Under the pieces are notes generated by a model, which saw nothing but the letters and a program-made list of their open reading frames with translations, did no database searches and was not told the DNA's origin. Below are positions 45,766-58,060 of a stretch of 64,000 bases of DNA, in pieces. The stretch lies in assembly GCA_963693315.1 (NCBI GenBank), contig OY856187.1, forward strand, positions 41,281,242 to 41,345,241, read 5' to 3'. Both the position numbers and the translations under genes were made by a program. This DNA comes from Diogma glabrata. Taxonomy: Eukaryota; Arthropoda; Insecta; Diptera; Cylindrotomidae. Every line of letters starts with the position of its first letter. Position 1 is the first letter of the stretch.

Positions 45766-47925
45766 TGATTGATTTTAAATATAAAAATGTATATGATAGT
45801 TGCTTGGAATGCTGATAGATGTGAAACCCAGAATAATTTTAATGATTTTAATTTAAACATTCTGAAATTTTAATTTGCAATGCTACAATAATTGGAAGAC
45901 AGACAAAAAACACAGTTATTTCACAGATTTAAGTTTTCACTTCTGTCGGCAGTCCTTAACTCTGCCTTCTTTTTTTTTACTCTGTGAATCCGGTTAAAAA
46001 CTTTTTTAATTTTATTGAAAAAATTTGTATCATCAAATGTATGTACGTAACGTAAAACTAGCAGCAAAATGTTGAGTATCACTAAATCATCACATCACCT
46101 TCACCTATCGAATTGAAAAATTGTTACACATAAATTTTTGTCCAACATACCGGAATCATCGAGTTTTATGATAAATCACCGAAAATCGAAAATTCGATGA
46201 TTCAAACATTTTGTTGCAGATTTATATTGATGTAGATTTTTTTACCATCGGATCAGTTGAAATTATTATTAGTGGGCAGACAACTACATTAATCATTTCT
46301 GAAATAACGTATTGTCACGTTTTTCCACCTCCCTTCGAGTAACGTAATTCGCGTAATTCGATAAACGTAATTCCCAAATCACTTACTGGAATCGATCACT
46401 GATTAGCAAGCAAAAAAAACAAGATTTATTAAGTATTCAACACCTTATTGTTCCACAACAACAGGAAAACAATATTCTTAGATAGAATATTCTTTCAACA
46501 GCTTCAGAAACTCCAACGGTTTATTTAGAAATTCCCAGGACACAGCGCACCAAATAATACACAAAATAATTTTAGTAAATAACGCTTAAAATTTTATTTA
46601 CAAAAACTAATTTAAAACTAGCTTCTTCTATTTACACGGTTTTATATGCACGATACAGCGTTTTGTTTACAATTAATTTAAATTTGGCATAATTACATTT
46701 CACTTAAACTATCAACACTATCGCAGTAATCTAAATTATAACTTTACATCATTGCACGTAATCTACTTTAAAACTAATTTTCTTCTAAAAAAGGAAATTC
46801 CTTATATATAATTCTGCTTAATTTCTCGATTATTTGAGATCACGTTCTTTACAAAAAGAAAATCTCGAATATTCGAAATCAAAGAATATTCGATAACATT
46901 ATTTTACTTAACATGTGGATTAGATTCATTACATAATTCAATTTTAATTCATGTTTTTGTTTTTATCTTTATCCCTTTTCCTTGAAAAAATGTGATGCTG
47001 AATACAATTTGTAATTCATTGCAATTGTGAAAAATCATAACAGTGTGTCATATTAGTATTACATATAGATTATTTGATTAGTTTATGCTTGGAAGTTGAG
47101 TCAAATCATGAAATAAATCTAAGCTGAATTTCTGTATTTTTGAAACCATCACTTATTCCACTACATGCATTCACTACATGCTAGTTCTAACGGTATACAC
47201 CAAATTCAAATCTACCATACAAATCCACCACATATACCACTACAAATTATCGCATATATATGTATTACGGTTTTATTCCTAATGTTTATTTTTTTATCGC
47301 TGATGTAGAAGTGTAGGCAGTCCTAAAGTTCAAGAAACAATGTTTAGTATGGAGCCACTCAAAAGGCCAATACTTTCTTTTATCAACCAACCTTTGCAAT
47401 CGTACCATAACACAATGAAGTTATAGTTTATTAAAACAACAAACTAAAGGTATGGTATTGAAATGTTGTAAGTAATAATAATAAAGTAAATGGGTGAACT
47501 GAATTATTCGATATTAATTCATTTCTGCCTTTGAGTTGATTTAAGTTATTAAATTTTAATAAAGGTTCTTATGAATTTATATTAGAATATTTATTTCTTT
47601 GAAATATCAATTAAAACAATCGACATCAAAGTGATTCTTCGTAAACTTAAATAATTAATATGTTTAAAATATTAATATTAAACTTTCACATATATTCATA
47701 AGCATTAACTATTTCATGCGTGAGAATACAGACTCAAAACGATAAATTATGCTGTTAAATAAAACTTAATTATGATGATGATTCAATGAGACACTTCAAA
47801 ATTCAATAAATATTTCTAAACATGAAAATATTTAATTATATTTACATTTATTATAATTACGAGAAAATGAGCTATTAAAGCGTATTAATTAATTACCGTT
47901 CTAATTGTTTTATCGACAGTTTGGA
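45766..47925. other. Gene-free AT-rich sequence
   Basis: No ORF or element that I can support. A short run of CGTAATTCGCGTAATTCGAT at 46339-46364 is the only local repetition. Confidence 0.4.
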
Positions 47926-47928
47926 ATA

Positions 47929-48274
47929 GTAGATTCTTGTATGAGCTTAGAATGAAGGCAATTCTTCCCGAACATGAAGTTTCCTGAAACGAGCGTAGCG
48001 AGTGGAGGGAATCATCCGAGTGAAGAATTGCCATCATCCTAAGCGAATACAAGATGCTATTTTATCCACGACTGTAAAATATTTCGTTTAATTTCCAGTT
48101 TTCATGCAAAAATTTGTATCGCCATATTGAATTAAATACATCAAAGATAGCGAAAAACAAAACAAGTTTGTTGTTTAATTTGTTAGGGGAATATTTAATA
48201 AACTATAGAACTGTTAAAGAATTTTAATCAAATTCACTAGTTGTGGAATGAATACAATTACAACGGAAGACATA
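47929..48274 (+). repeat. Palindrome-associated repeat, copy C (left part)
   Basis: TAGTAGATTCTTGTATGAGC snapback as in copies A and B, then TTTTATCCACGACTG and GTTTGTTGTTTAATTTGTTA. It is interrupted at 48275 by the long-TIR element and resumes at 50811 with CGCATGGAAAGCATATATTC and AGTAGTCGTGGATAAAA. Confidence 0.75.
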
Positions 48275-49349
48275 TAGTCCCTGGGCCTTCACCTACATAA
48301 TTTTGTGATTACCACATATTTTGTACTTCGTAAGACGCTTGTCCCTGACGAGTCCTATAACTTTTTTATCTGCCATTTTCCTTGATTCGGCCGCTTTTTC
48401 CCTCGGGAAACTCCGAAACATGGCGATTTCCCGGGGTCTTGTATATTTATTACCATAATTTTGTTATTTATTATAGAGGGTGGAAATTTGTTTTAGAAAA
48501 CGAGGGTAAATTTGTCCGACAAAAAATTGTCTGCTTTTGTCGAGTCCGACAACTCAAACTGGTCAAAATACCAGGGTATTGAAAATCAAACACCACAAAA
48601 CTAGTTTTCACAGGATTGTTTAACAAAAGTTAGTGAAATTGAAGGGTCATATTGTCCGACGAATTTTCGGCCGCGTTTTTTCAGTCCGACGACTGAAAGT
48701 CGGAATTCTGGCGGGGTAGTGTTTATTGATTACCACATGTCGGACAAAAATGAAACACGATAAAAAACCGTTTGCTATTATAAAAAATCGAGTTGTCCGA
48801 CAAAATTATAGCCGCGTTCGGCCAGTCCGACAAGAAAATGAGAAAAATATTTCAAGAGAACGATTATTTTTGTTTCTTTGTTAAATTTGCTAATATTTAT
48901 GAACAAATTTAATGTATACATTTATGACGTAACATTTTTTAATGAAAGTGTTTACAGATGGCACTGTATAAAGAAAATTAGAAAATTTTTGTAGATAGAA
49001 AAATTATAAAAAAGGAGCATGTACCCAAAAAAAGATGTAAAACATGTTCTCATATTAATTTTAAAAATTTAAGGAACATTAACCAGTTGAAAAGGTTATT
49101 TACACAATTTTAATTAAAAAGATTGAGAAGGATTAAAAATATGCGCCAATTTTAGCAAGAAAAATATATTGCCATTTTTTCTATTTACCAGATTTAAAAC
49201 TATATGCGCCGATAGAGTATATAAATATAAATGATACTTTTACTCGCCGCGAGTACGGAAAAGTAGTATATATACGACCGATATTTTTAATCGTCGTCTT
49301 GCAACCTGGGACCAACAAAAACAACCTGCTGAATGGAAAATAACAAGCA

Positions 49350-49752
49350 ACACAAGAAATGTGGCCGCCTAAAGTGTGCTTATTATCATGGAGTCGCACT
49401 GATGAACACTGCATATAAAATACTAGCTAATGTCGTACTTGCTAGACTTATTCCGTTCGCCGAATCTATCATCGGTGACGATCAGTGTTGTTTTCGTCCC
49501 AACCGTAGATCAATGTTTTACCTTAAGGATGATTCTTGAAAAATAATGGGTGATTAACATCAGCATTCATCAGCTTTACGTTGATTTCAAGAACGCATAT
49601 GATATTATTTTATCTCCGATCATATTCCTTGGTATCCCAGAGAATCTTGTTTCTCTGGGTAAACTCACAACATAGGGATCAAATTGTAAATAGTAATCAG
49701 TCAGTTTTTGATTCTTTTGATATAACATCTGGTGTTCAACAAGGTGATTTAC
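49350..49752 (+). pseudogene. Internal RT fragment of the RTE family
   Basis: Reads GRLKCAYYHGVALMNTAYKI, LANVVLARLIPFAESIIGD and CFRPNRRS, then frameshifted remnants (HQLYVDFKNAYD, DSFDITSGVQQGDLQ). It matches the RT of the 42.2-45.6 kb element, but begins and ends inside the domain, with neither the 5' nor the 3' end of a LINE. Several frame breaks. It lies entirely within the long-TIR element. Confidence 0.85.
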
Positions 49753-49753
49753 A

Positions 49754-49943
<190 letters not shown>

Positions 49944-50810
49944 AATATAATTATAATTTGAATTACAATTAACAATAATATAAATTAAACCAATGGGTTA
50001 CTGAGATACGTTTATAAATTAAACCAATAGGTTACTGAGATACGTTTAAAAATCTACATAGTTATGACCACAGTTTGATTATTATAATGATTTCATTAAA
50101 TTATTACAAAATTATTTAATAATTTTTTATTATTATTTATAATTTTTATCAATTTATAATATTTAAGAACAAATATCTAAAATTATTGACTAATGTTGAT
50201 ATATCGTGGATGATGATATTGAGCGTACGCTATCGTGTTTGAAATTATGACATTTTTCGATAGTTAGCGGTCACTAATTTGTCGGACAATTGTATCAGAG
50301 TAAAATAATATTAATTAAAACTATAAAAAAAAAAAATTAGACATGTGGTAATAAATAAACACTACCCCGCCAGAATTCCGACTTCCAGTCGTCGGACTGA
50401 AAAAACGCGGCCGAAAATTTGTCGGACAATATGACCCTTCAATTTCACTAACTTTTGTTAAACAATCCCGTGAAAACTAGATTTGTGGTGTTTGATTTTC
50501 AATACCCTGGTATTTTGACCAGTTTGAGTTGTCGGACTCGACAAAAGCAGACAATTTTTTGTCGGACAAATTTACCCTCGTTTTCTAAAACAAATTTCCA
50601 CCCTCTATAATAAATAACAAAATTATGGTAATAAATATACAAGACCCCGGGAAATCGCCATGTTTCGGAGTTTCCCGAGGGGAAAAAGCGGCCGAATCAA
50701 GGAAAATGGCAGATAAAAAAGTTGTAGGACTCGTCAGGGACAAGCGTCTTACGAAGTATAAAATATGTGGTAATCACAAAATTATGTAGGTGAAGGCCCA
50801 GGGACTAATA

Positions 50811-52030
50811 CGCATGGAAAGCATATATTCTTTAGTAGTCGTGGATAAAAGAATTTATTATTAAAACAAAATGTATACTAACCGTCATTTCTGTTTATGG
50901 TTTACAAAAAACTAGGGGTTGTTTTCTTAATTATTGTTGTTCTAAAGTTGTTTGTTATAAAAAGAATTGAAAAATTCGATTATTTAAAATCTTTGTAGAA
51001 TCCTTTCGTAGCTATTGGTCCAGGCAAATTATTCCATTTATATGCTGTTTACCCCAACCGACTGACGAATGACTCGGAAAACAGAATATATATGATATTT
51101 ATAAAAATTAAATAGATCAGCAATATTGCGAGTCTTTTATGGAATCAATATTTAACGTCAAATTTCGAAGGATATCTAAATTGACGTCAATATATGAATA
51201 TTTGAGTAACAGTATTTTTATTAATCTATAGAATATGATATAACACTTTGAAAAAGTCCCATATAATGTAAAAGCATTTCCATGATAAGGAGGTAATGAC
51301 CGGAGAGAAATTCAACCTAAGTAAATAAATAATTTATGATGAAATTGCTTCTAAATGGTCATCGCCACGGTGCCGTAATTGATAGCGTGTCTGTCAATAG
51401 ATTCAAACATGGGAGTGATGAGGAAGGTTCGAATCCATCCGGATAACGTAAAACGGAAATGGAGTTTCTCTGAGAAAAGCCAACCGAATTGAAAAAGTCA
51501 AATTTTTTATAATACTAACTTGAATTTAATTTAATTACTCACAAAAACCTGTAACGGTGGACTTTTTAATTTTTACTCTGAAAATAATAATTTTCAAGCT
51601 CAATTATAATTTTATTGATTTTCTTAAATTGTTGTAAACGTAGCTACATTTTCTTGTACTACTGTTGACGGTTAAGTTAGGTCATCAATTTCAATTTAAT
51701 AAACATGTTTATTATTGTTTATGGAAAGGGAAATCTGAAATAATATGATATAAAAACGATTAAATTTCGTAATATTGATGAGTATAATTTAAAAAAAAAT
51801 CAAAATGATGGTCATGCATGAAAAATAATTAAAATATTACTTTAAAATAAGTAATGTAAATTTTTTATTGAAAAGTTTTTATAATAAATTAAAATATTTA
51901 ATGTTATGTTGAAGTTTTTTCATTATTTATTTGTTTGGTTCAGTGTGATAATGTGTATAAAAATTTATTTATACATCGATTTTTAAAAAAAAAATTATCA
52001 CTTGTTTTTTATTTATTATAAAAGTTATGG
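50811..52030. other. Non-coding sequence with repeat remnants
   Basis: 50811-50850 is the right part of the palindrome-associated repeat. The rest is AT-rich with no supported gene except a SINE-like head at 51362-51450. Confidence 0.45.
51362..51450 (+). repeat. tRNA-derived SINE head
   Basis: TCATCGCCACGGTGCCGTAA at the start matches the 30.83-kb head, and AGGAAGGTTCGAATCCATCC contains a canonical box B (GGTTCGAATCC). Box A is degenerate and no acceptor stem is formed. Confidence 0.55.
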
Positions 52031-52039
52031 AAAAAGATA

Positions 52040-52485
52040 AGCGAGTCCAAATTAAAAAAGCGTGGTGATTGTCTTTATTGGTCTGAATATTTTATGGCAA
52101 CTGCATTTCTGGCAGCAAAACGTAGTAAAGATCTAACAACACAAGTTGGTGCCGTAATCGTAAACAACGATAATAAAAATTGTGGGAATTGGTTATAATG
52201 GATTTCCAATTGGCTGCAGTGATGATGCATTTCCATGGGGAAAGGAATTGAATACATTAAACAATAAATATTTATACGTGGTGCATGCAGAAGTAAATGC
52301 GATTTTAAATAAAAATTGTTCGTGTATCAAAGGAAACACAATGTATGTAGCACTGTTCCCGTGATATGAGTGTGCTAAATATATTATACAATCAGGAATT
52401 GTTAATAAAGGGAGTTATCACAGCAGATTGACAAAGACTAACAACAAATCACGATGAAGACAACATGGAAGAAATGTAATTAATG
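52040..52485 (+). pseudogene. dCMP deaminase (DCTD-like) pseudogene
   Basis: Deoxycytidylate deaminase converts dCMP to dUMP for thymidylate synthesis. Here the translation runs [39 protein letters not shown], then after a 1-base insertion (about 52178) [20 protein letters not shown] and [17 protein letters not shown], with the zinc-binding HAE box. The second zinc box, normally PCxxC, reads P-stop-YEC because TGA (52362-52364) replaces the first Cys codon. A further frameshift precedes the VITAD and EDNMEEM end. No introns interrupt the region, which suggests a processed copy, though no poly(A) tail or target duplication was found. A functional parent gene must lie elsewhere. Confidence 0.9.
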
Positions 52486-52489
52486 TAAG

Positions 52490-53045
52490 CGTTTTTATAC
52501 TTTATTTTGTATAATTTTTGATTTGTGGTTTTTTTAGAGTTAAATTAGATTTTTTCTGTTTGCTAATTAATAGGTTTTGTTATATTATTCTGTGATTCAA
52601 TCATATACGAGATTTCCAAGTGGAATTTGTTTGTATGCTAACTTCAGTGTTTCAGTTTTATAATAGTTTTGAGCTATCCGGCATAAACTAAAATTATAAA
52701 TTTTCTATAAAAGTTCAAAATTCGTTACAAACCTCCAAAAATATTGAAATAAATTACTAGAGATTTTGTGAGATATTAAACTCAAGTAACTAAGGAAATA
52801 ATTTGATTTTTATCAATTCGAAGGCATATTTGAAATTTCTCAGAAAAAAAACTCGCCCACTTCTCTTTTACGTGTTTTGGGGTACATTTTTCCAATCGAG
52901 TAAATTTCTGAGTGACTCAATTAAACTGAATAACAGTCACTGCAAAACGAAGTGAATTGAATTATATAAAGGCAAAGAACAAAAGGTTCATCAATTCAAC
53001 ATTTGTATACATATACGGTTTGTGGTTAAACTTTAAAAATATAAT
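52490..53045. other. Non-coding AT-rich sequence
   Basis: No supported gene. Confidence 0.4.
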
Positions 53046-54205
53046 TATAGGCCAATAGCTTACTATCGGTGCTATCCAAAGTCTACGAGCATTGTATTAA
53101 TACACACATTTCAAAATTTTTGGAAGTAAATCATTTGATAGCCGACAGCCAATACGGTTTTCGAAACAAAAGATCAACTACCGATCTATTAAAGTATGTA
53201 GCGCATTGTTGGAACAGCATACTTGATAAACGGTTATCGTTTAAGACATCTCCATGGCATTCGATCGCGTCTGGCATGCCAACTTAATCAATAAGATCGT
53301 TGCGTATGGTTTTCATCCCAATATTGTGAAGCTGATTCAAAATTTTCTAACCAACCGATACATTTCGGTCTCCTTAGACGGATTTTCTTCTGAGCCTAAA
53401 CTAATTAACGCTGGTATACCTCAAGGCTCAGTATTGTCCCAAACCCTATTTTTGATTTATATCAACGAATTGTTGAAAATCACCAGCAACCCAATAAATC
53501 GTTTTGCAGATGATAGTACTCTGCACGTTTGAGTCCCTTCGTTCAAAAGGTAAAATGTACGAACGAATTAATCCCGCCCGGAGAGACGCTGTAATAAACG
53601 TGAATAAAGACCTAAAAAAAGTCGCCGGTTGGGGTGACCGAAACCTGGTCAATTTCAACTCTACCAAAACACGCTGTTGATTGTTTCTAGATCAAAGACC
53701 GAGTTCCTCAAAGATATTTTATTCAGTATATGTGATGAACCAATAGGTGAATGTAAAAACATTCGTTTATTGCGTGTGACAGTTTCAAATGACCTACTCT
53801 GGAACGATCATAAGTGCGTCCAGAAAACTCGGCCTCTTAAGTAGATTCAAAAAATGTTTCACTCCATACCAATTGCTCCATGTTTATAAGTCCTATATTC
53901 GTCCCTGTATGGAGTACTGTTGTCAAGTTTGGGGTGCTGCTTCTGTTTCCATCTTGGCCCTCTTGGACTCTGTTCAAAAGCAGGCTATACGAGTTGTGGG
54001 TGATCGAGATTTGACATCAAAACTTGATTCCCTACAACATCGTCGCACTGTTGCTGACCTCGTTGTTTCAATCCGCAGAGGTTTAGAAAAAGCGTTCATC
54101 AACACCTTAGAGCGCAAGCTGTTGTAGGACGTAGGTCTTAAAAGGAATTTATGTGTTGTTGTGACACATATTGTAAACCCTATAACACAACACTTTATTT
54201 GAAAA
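53046..54205 (+). pseudogene. LINE-B reverse transcriptase fragment with 3' end
   Basis: Pieces in changing frames: SLLSVLSKVYEHCINTHIS and DSQYGFRNKRSTTDLL, then MAFDRVWHANLINKIVAYGF, GIPQGSVLSQTLFLIYINEL and the catalytic NRFADDSTLH, then LLHVYKSYIRPCMEYCCQVW and a C-terminal tail ending ERKLL. The untranslated end (GGTCTTAAAAGGAATTTATG, TGTGACACATATTGTAA) and a short A run at 54200 mark the true 3' terminus. 5'-truncated, at least three frame breaks plus a stop. FADD in place of YADD is normal for several non-LTR clades; I cannot choose among jockey, R1 and I groups. Confidence 0.88.
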
Positions 54206-54680
54206 AAAAAAATTAAATCGGTACAAATTTGTTTGTGCCTGTTTCGACTTTGACTAATTTTTGGATCTATTTTTGATGATTTACTGAACATTGCACCAAT
54301 TCGATTCGACACGATCAATTCATTCAGCAATTCACTAAATTGGAAAGCGACTTATTTTAAAAAAGTAGGGTCTGCGTCGGACCAGACGGTGGAAGTTATA
54401 CTTCTTTGCCCATTCGCTCGCACACACGGACACAGACAGACAGATAGGATACATTAAAAAAATAACTAAAAAAAAATAAAAATATTATTCAAAAAAAAAA
54501 TGTTATTCAAGAAAAAAATATTATTCAAAAGAAAAAATTATTTTACAAAAAAAAAAATATTGCGACGCTGATGCATAGGCTGACTTCACCACAGCTCTGG
54601 AAACATAGTGTTCTGGATATATAATGAGCTAATATCCATAAAATACTTTAATTAAAAGCTAACCAATATTATGGACTTCG
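54206..54680. other. Low-complexity sequence
   Basis: Runs of A with ATTATTC units (54470-54560) and a phrase GCACACACGGACACAGACAG at 54420 of the kind seen at retroelement 3' ends. No gene. Confidence 0.45.
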
Positions 54681-54684
54681 TAGT

Positions 54685-57415
54685 TCTAATAATAAAAATA
54701 TTAAAGCAGGCAGTAGTATCCCAACAAACATAAATTCTGTTGTACGAGAAAAAGTAAAAAAAAATTTATCGGAAGTGACAAAGCGGAAGTTAGGATGCAG
54801 AACTGTTATAAACCGTACTAAATGTGTATGTACCAAATTTCATCCAACTCGATTATCAGGGACAGAAGTTATTGAGCTTCCAAAATAACAGGTGCTTGGA
54901 GGACCCCCTACCACTTTGTTCACTATCGCTAAAAAAACTAATCATTTCCTTGCCATACATATTTGCATCTTTTTGCATAGTGTAATCAAAATTACTTAAC
55001 GAACGAATGTTGTATGCTTCCAACAAACAATGAAACAATAAACAGGTGTTCGGGAGGACCCCACCACTTATCCCAATATTGTCCAAAAACTAGTCAATTC
55101 TTTGTCAATAAAGTCTATCTTTTTTCAAAGTGCCATTAAAATTGATTAATGAATGAAATCTGTATGCTCCCAACAAACTTAAAAAACAAAGTGTGAAAAA
55201 TCAGCATTTGTATGGTAGATCCTCCGCCACTTTGATCAATGTTTCCCAAAGGATGATAATTATCTTCTTACACTAATTGAAACCTTTCCATAAGTTTTAT
55301 CATAATCACTTCATTATTGTAGGCTGTAGTGTGCACAAAGACACTGAAAAAACTTCAAAAAAGTATAAAAAAAATTTTTTTACCGGAAGTATAAAACCGG
55401 AAGTTGGGATGCAGAACTATTTTAAACCGTACTACATACTCATGTACCAAGTTTCATCCAATTCGCTTATCAGGTACAGAAGCTATAGATCTTTCAAAAA
55501 AACAGGTGCTCCAGGGACCCCCCACCACTTTGTTCACTATCGCTCAAAAACTAATCAGTTCTTTGCCATACATGTTTGCATTTTTTTCCAAAGTGTCATC
55601 AAAATTCGTTCACGAACGAATGCTGTGTGCTCCCAACAAACATTGAAAAAATGATGATACAGTAAACAGGTGTTCGGGAGACCCCGTACCACTTATCCCA
55701 ATACTATCCAAAAACTAATCAGTTCCTTGTCATTAAAGTCTCCATATTTTTGTAGAGTGTCATTAAAATAAATTAATGAACGAAGTCTGTATGCTCCCAA
55801 CAAACTTAAAAAACAAAGTGTGAAAAGTCAGCATTTGTATGGTAGACCCCCCACCACTTTGATCAATGTGTACCAAAACATGATAATTATCTTTTCACAC
55901 TTATTGGAACCCTATTCCATAAGTTTCATCATAATCACTTCATTATTGTAGGCTGTAGTGTGCATAAAGACACTGACAAAACTTCAAAAAAGTACAAAAA
56001 AAAATTTTTTACCGGAAGTAAAAAACCGGAAGTTGGGATGCAGAACTATTTTAAACCGTACTACATACTCATGTACCAAGTTTCATCCAATTCGCTTATC
56101 AGGTACAGAAGTTATAGAGCTTTCAAAAAAACAGGTGCTCCAGGGACCCCCCACCACTTTGTTCACTATCGCTCAAAAACTAATCAGTTCTTTGCCATAC
56201 ATGTTTGCATCTTTTTCCAAAGTGTCATCAAAATTCGTTCACGAACGAATGCTGTGTGCTCCCAACAAACATTGAAAAAAGTGTGACACATTAAACAGGT
56301 GTTCGGGAGGACCCCCACCACTTATTCCAATATTATCCAAAAACTAATCAGTTCTTTGTTACTTAAGTCTCCATCTTTTTGTAAAGTGTCATTAAAATAA
56401 ATTAATGAATGAAGTCTGTATGCTCCCAACAAACTTAAAAAACAAAGTGTGAAAAGTCAGCATTTGTATGGTAGACCCCCCACCACTTTGATCAATGTGT
56501 CCCAAAACATGATAATTATCTTTTCACACTTATTGGAACCCTATTCCATAAGTTTCATCATAATCACTTCATTATTGTAGGCTGTAGTGTGCATAAAGAC
56601 ACTGACAAAACTTCAAAAAAGTACAAAAAAAATTTTTTTACCGGAAGTGAAAAACCGGAAGTTGGGATGCAGAACTATTTAAACCGTACTACATACTCAT
56701 GTACCAAGTTTCATCCAATTCGCTTATCAGGTACAGAAGTTATAGAGCTTTCAAAAAAACAGGTGCTCCAGGGACCCCCCACCACTTTGTTCACTATCGC
56801 TCAAAAACTAATCAGTTCTTTGTCATACATGTTTGCGTCTTTTTCCAAAGTGTCATGAAAATTCATTCACGAACGAATGTTTTATGCTCCCAACAAACTT
56901 AAAAACTTTGTGGAGAAAACCACCTGTTGTATGGTGGACCCCCCAACCCTTTATCCAATGTGCTCCAAAAGCTGATAAAATCTTTCTTATGTTATTTAAA
57001 AGCTTTTCGCAACGTTTCATGAAAATCGATCGGTAATTGTAGGCTACAGTAGGGTTTAACACCTGAAAAAAAAACTTTTTAACCGGAAGTGACAAACCGA
57101 AAGTTGGTAAACAAAAATATTGGAAACAGTACTAAAACCTTATATACTAAGTTTCAATAAGATCATAGCCCGGGATTAGAAGTTATTCAAGATTTAAACT
57201 TAGAAATGTTCGGGAGACCCCCCGCCATTTTGTCCAAATTTGAAATGAATCCAGATCTTCCATTTTCAAGTGAACCTGTATCATTTGCCAAAGTTTCATC
57301 AAGATCCTATGCAGAAAACTCACCAACCCACCCACCACACCCAACCACTCACCCACCCACCCACCCACCCACACACAGATGTACACCAAAATTTATTTTG
57401 GCTATTTAGATAGAG
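54685..57415. repeat. 629-bp higher-order tandem repeat
   Basis: GTAGGCTGTAGTGTGCA begins units at 55319, 55948 and 56577, exactly 629 bp apart; a diverged unit precedes (from about 54690) and another follows (57030). Within each unit there are three related subunits of about 200 bp with GACCCCCCACCACTT, CAAAAACTAATCAGTTCTTT, AAAGTGTCAT and TGCTCCCAACAAAC. Each unit also has paired ACCGGAAGT motifs 14 bp apart. Overlapping ORFs are by-products of the repeat. The array ends in CCCACC repeats at 57327-57372. Confidence 0.93.
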
Positions 57416-57739
57416 GATGGTCCAAAACAAAAGATAAAATAAAATATGGGGTATGTAAGATTTTTTTTTTCACGATAGATTGCATTACTTCACACAATTT
57501 AAAATTGTGGTGAAGTAAAAATAATTCAAAAAAAAAAATATAAAAAAAAAAACATATTATTCAAAAAATAAATAAAAAAAAAATAATATTATTAAAAAAA
57601 AAAATTATTATTCAAAAAGTATAAGAACGTATAGTTATTAATTACTAGAAGGTACACCCGCACGGCGATGCCCGTGCTTCCCAGATAAAGTGGTTGAAAA
57701 CTGCTTTTTTTTGAGTAAATTCTCTGATAGTTTTTTGTA

Positions 57740-58060
57740 ATGTCATTTAATTTAACTTATTTTATTAGTAAAATATACCGATTAAAAAATACCACCATTT
57801 TTAGTGAATATTTTCGTTTAATGGGTTTTAATGCTTTATGGTCATCGTCTTATTTCGACATTCCTTCCCATAACTTAAAACAAAAATTGGAAAAAATAAT
57901 AATAAGACTAATTTCATTTGTAAATTCAGACTTATATATTACTATTAAAACAGTCAAATCACAACATATGTTAACATATTTGCATATATTTTATAGATCC
58001 CTTACAATAACAATAATAGTTTTGAAAGTAATGGAGAAGCATATTTCACTCAATAAGTAA
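57740..58060 (+). pseudogene. Possible chemoreceptor C-terminal fragment
   Basis: 106 codons, MSFNLTYFISKIYRLKNTTI onward. FNALWSSSYFDIPSHNLKQK followed by a hydrophobic stretch (YLHIFYRSLTITIIVLKVM) loosely resembles the C-terminal region of insect odorant receptors, where an S.W/F.D.P motif precedes the final two helices. No upstream exons or start context were recognised. It may also be a chance ORF in AT-rich DNA. Confidence 0.3.

Noticed and set aside
55277..56902. Repeated overlapping ORFs of 67-125 codons
   Set aside because: They recur at the repeat period, overlap in two frames and carry no known domain, so they follow from the 629-bp tandem repeat.
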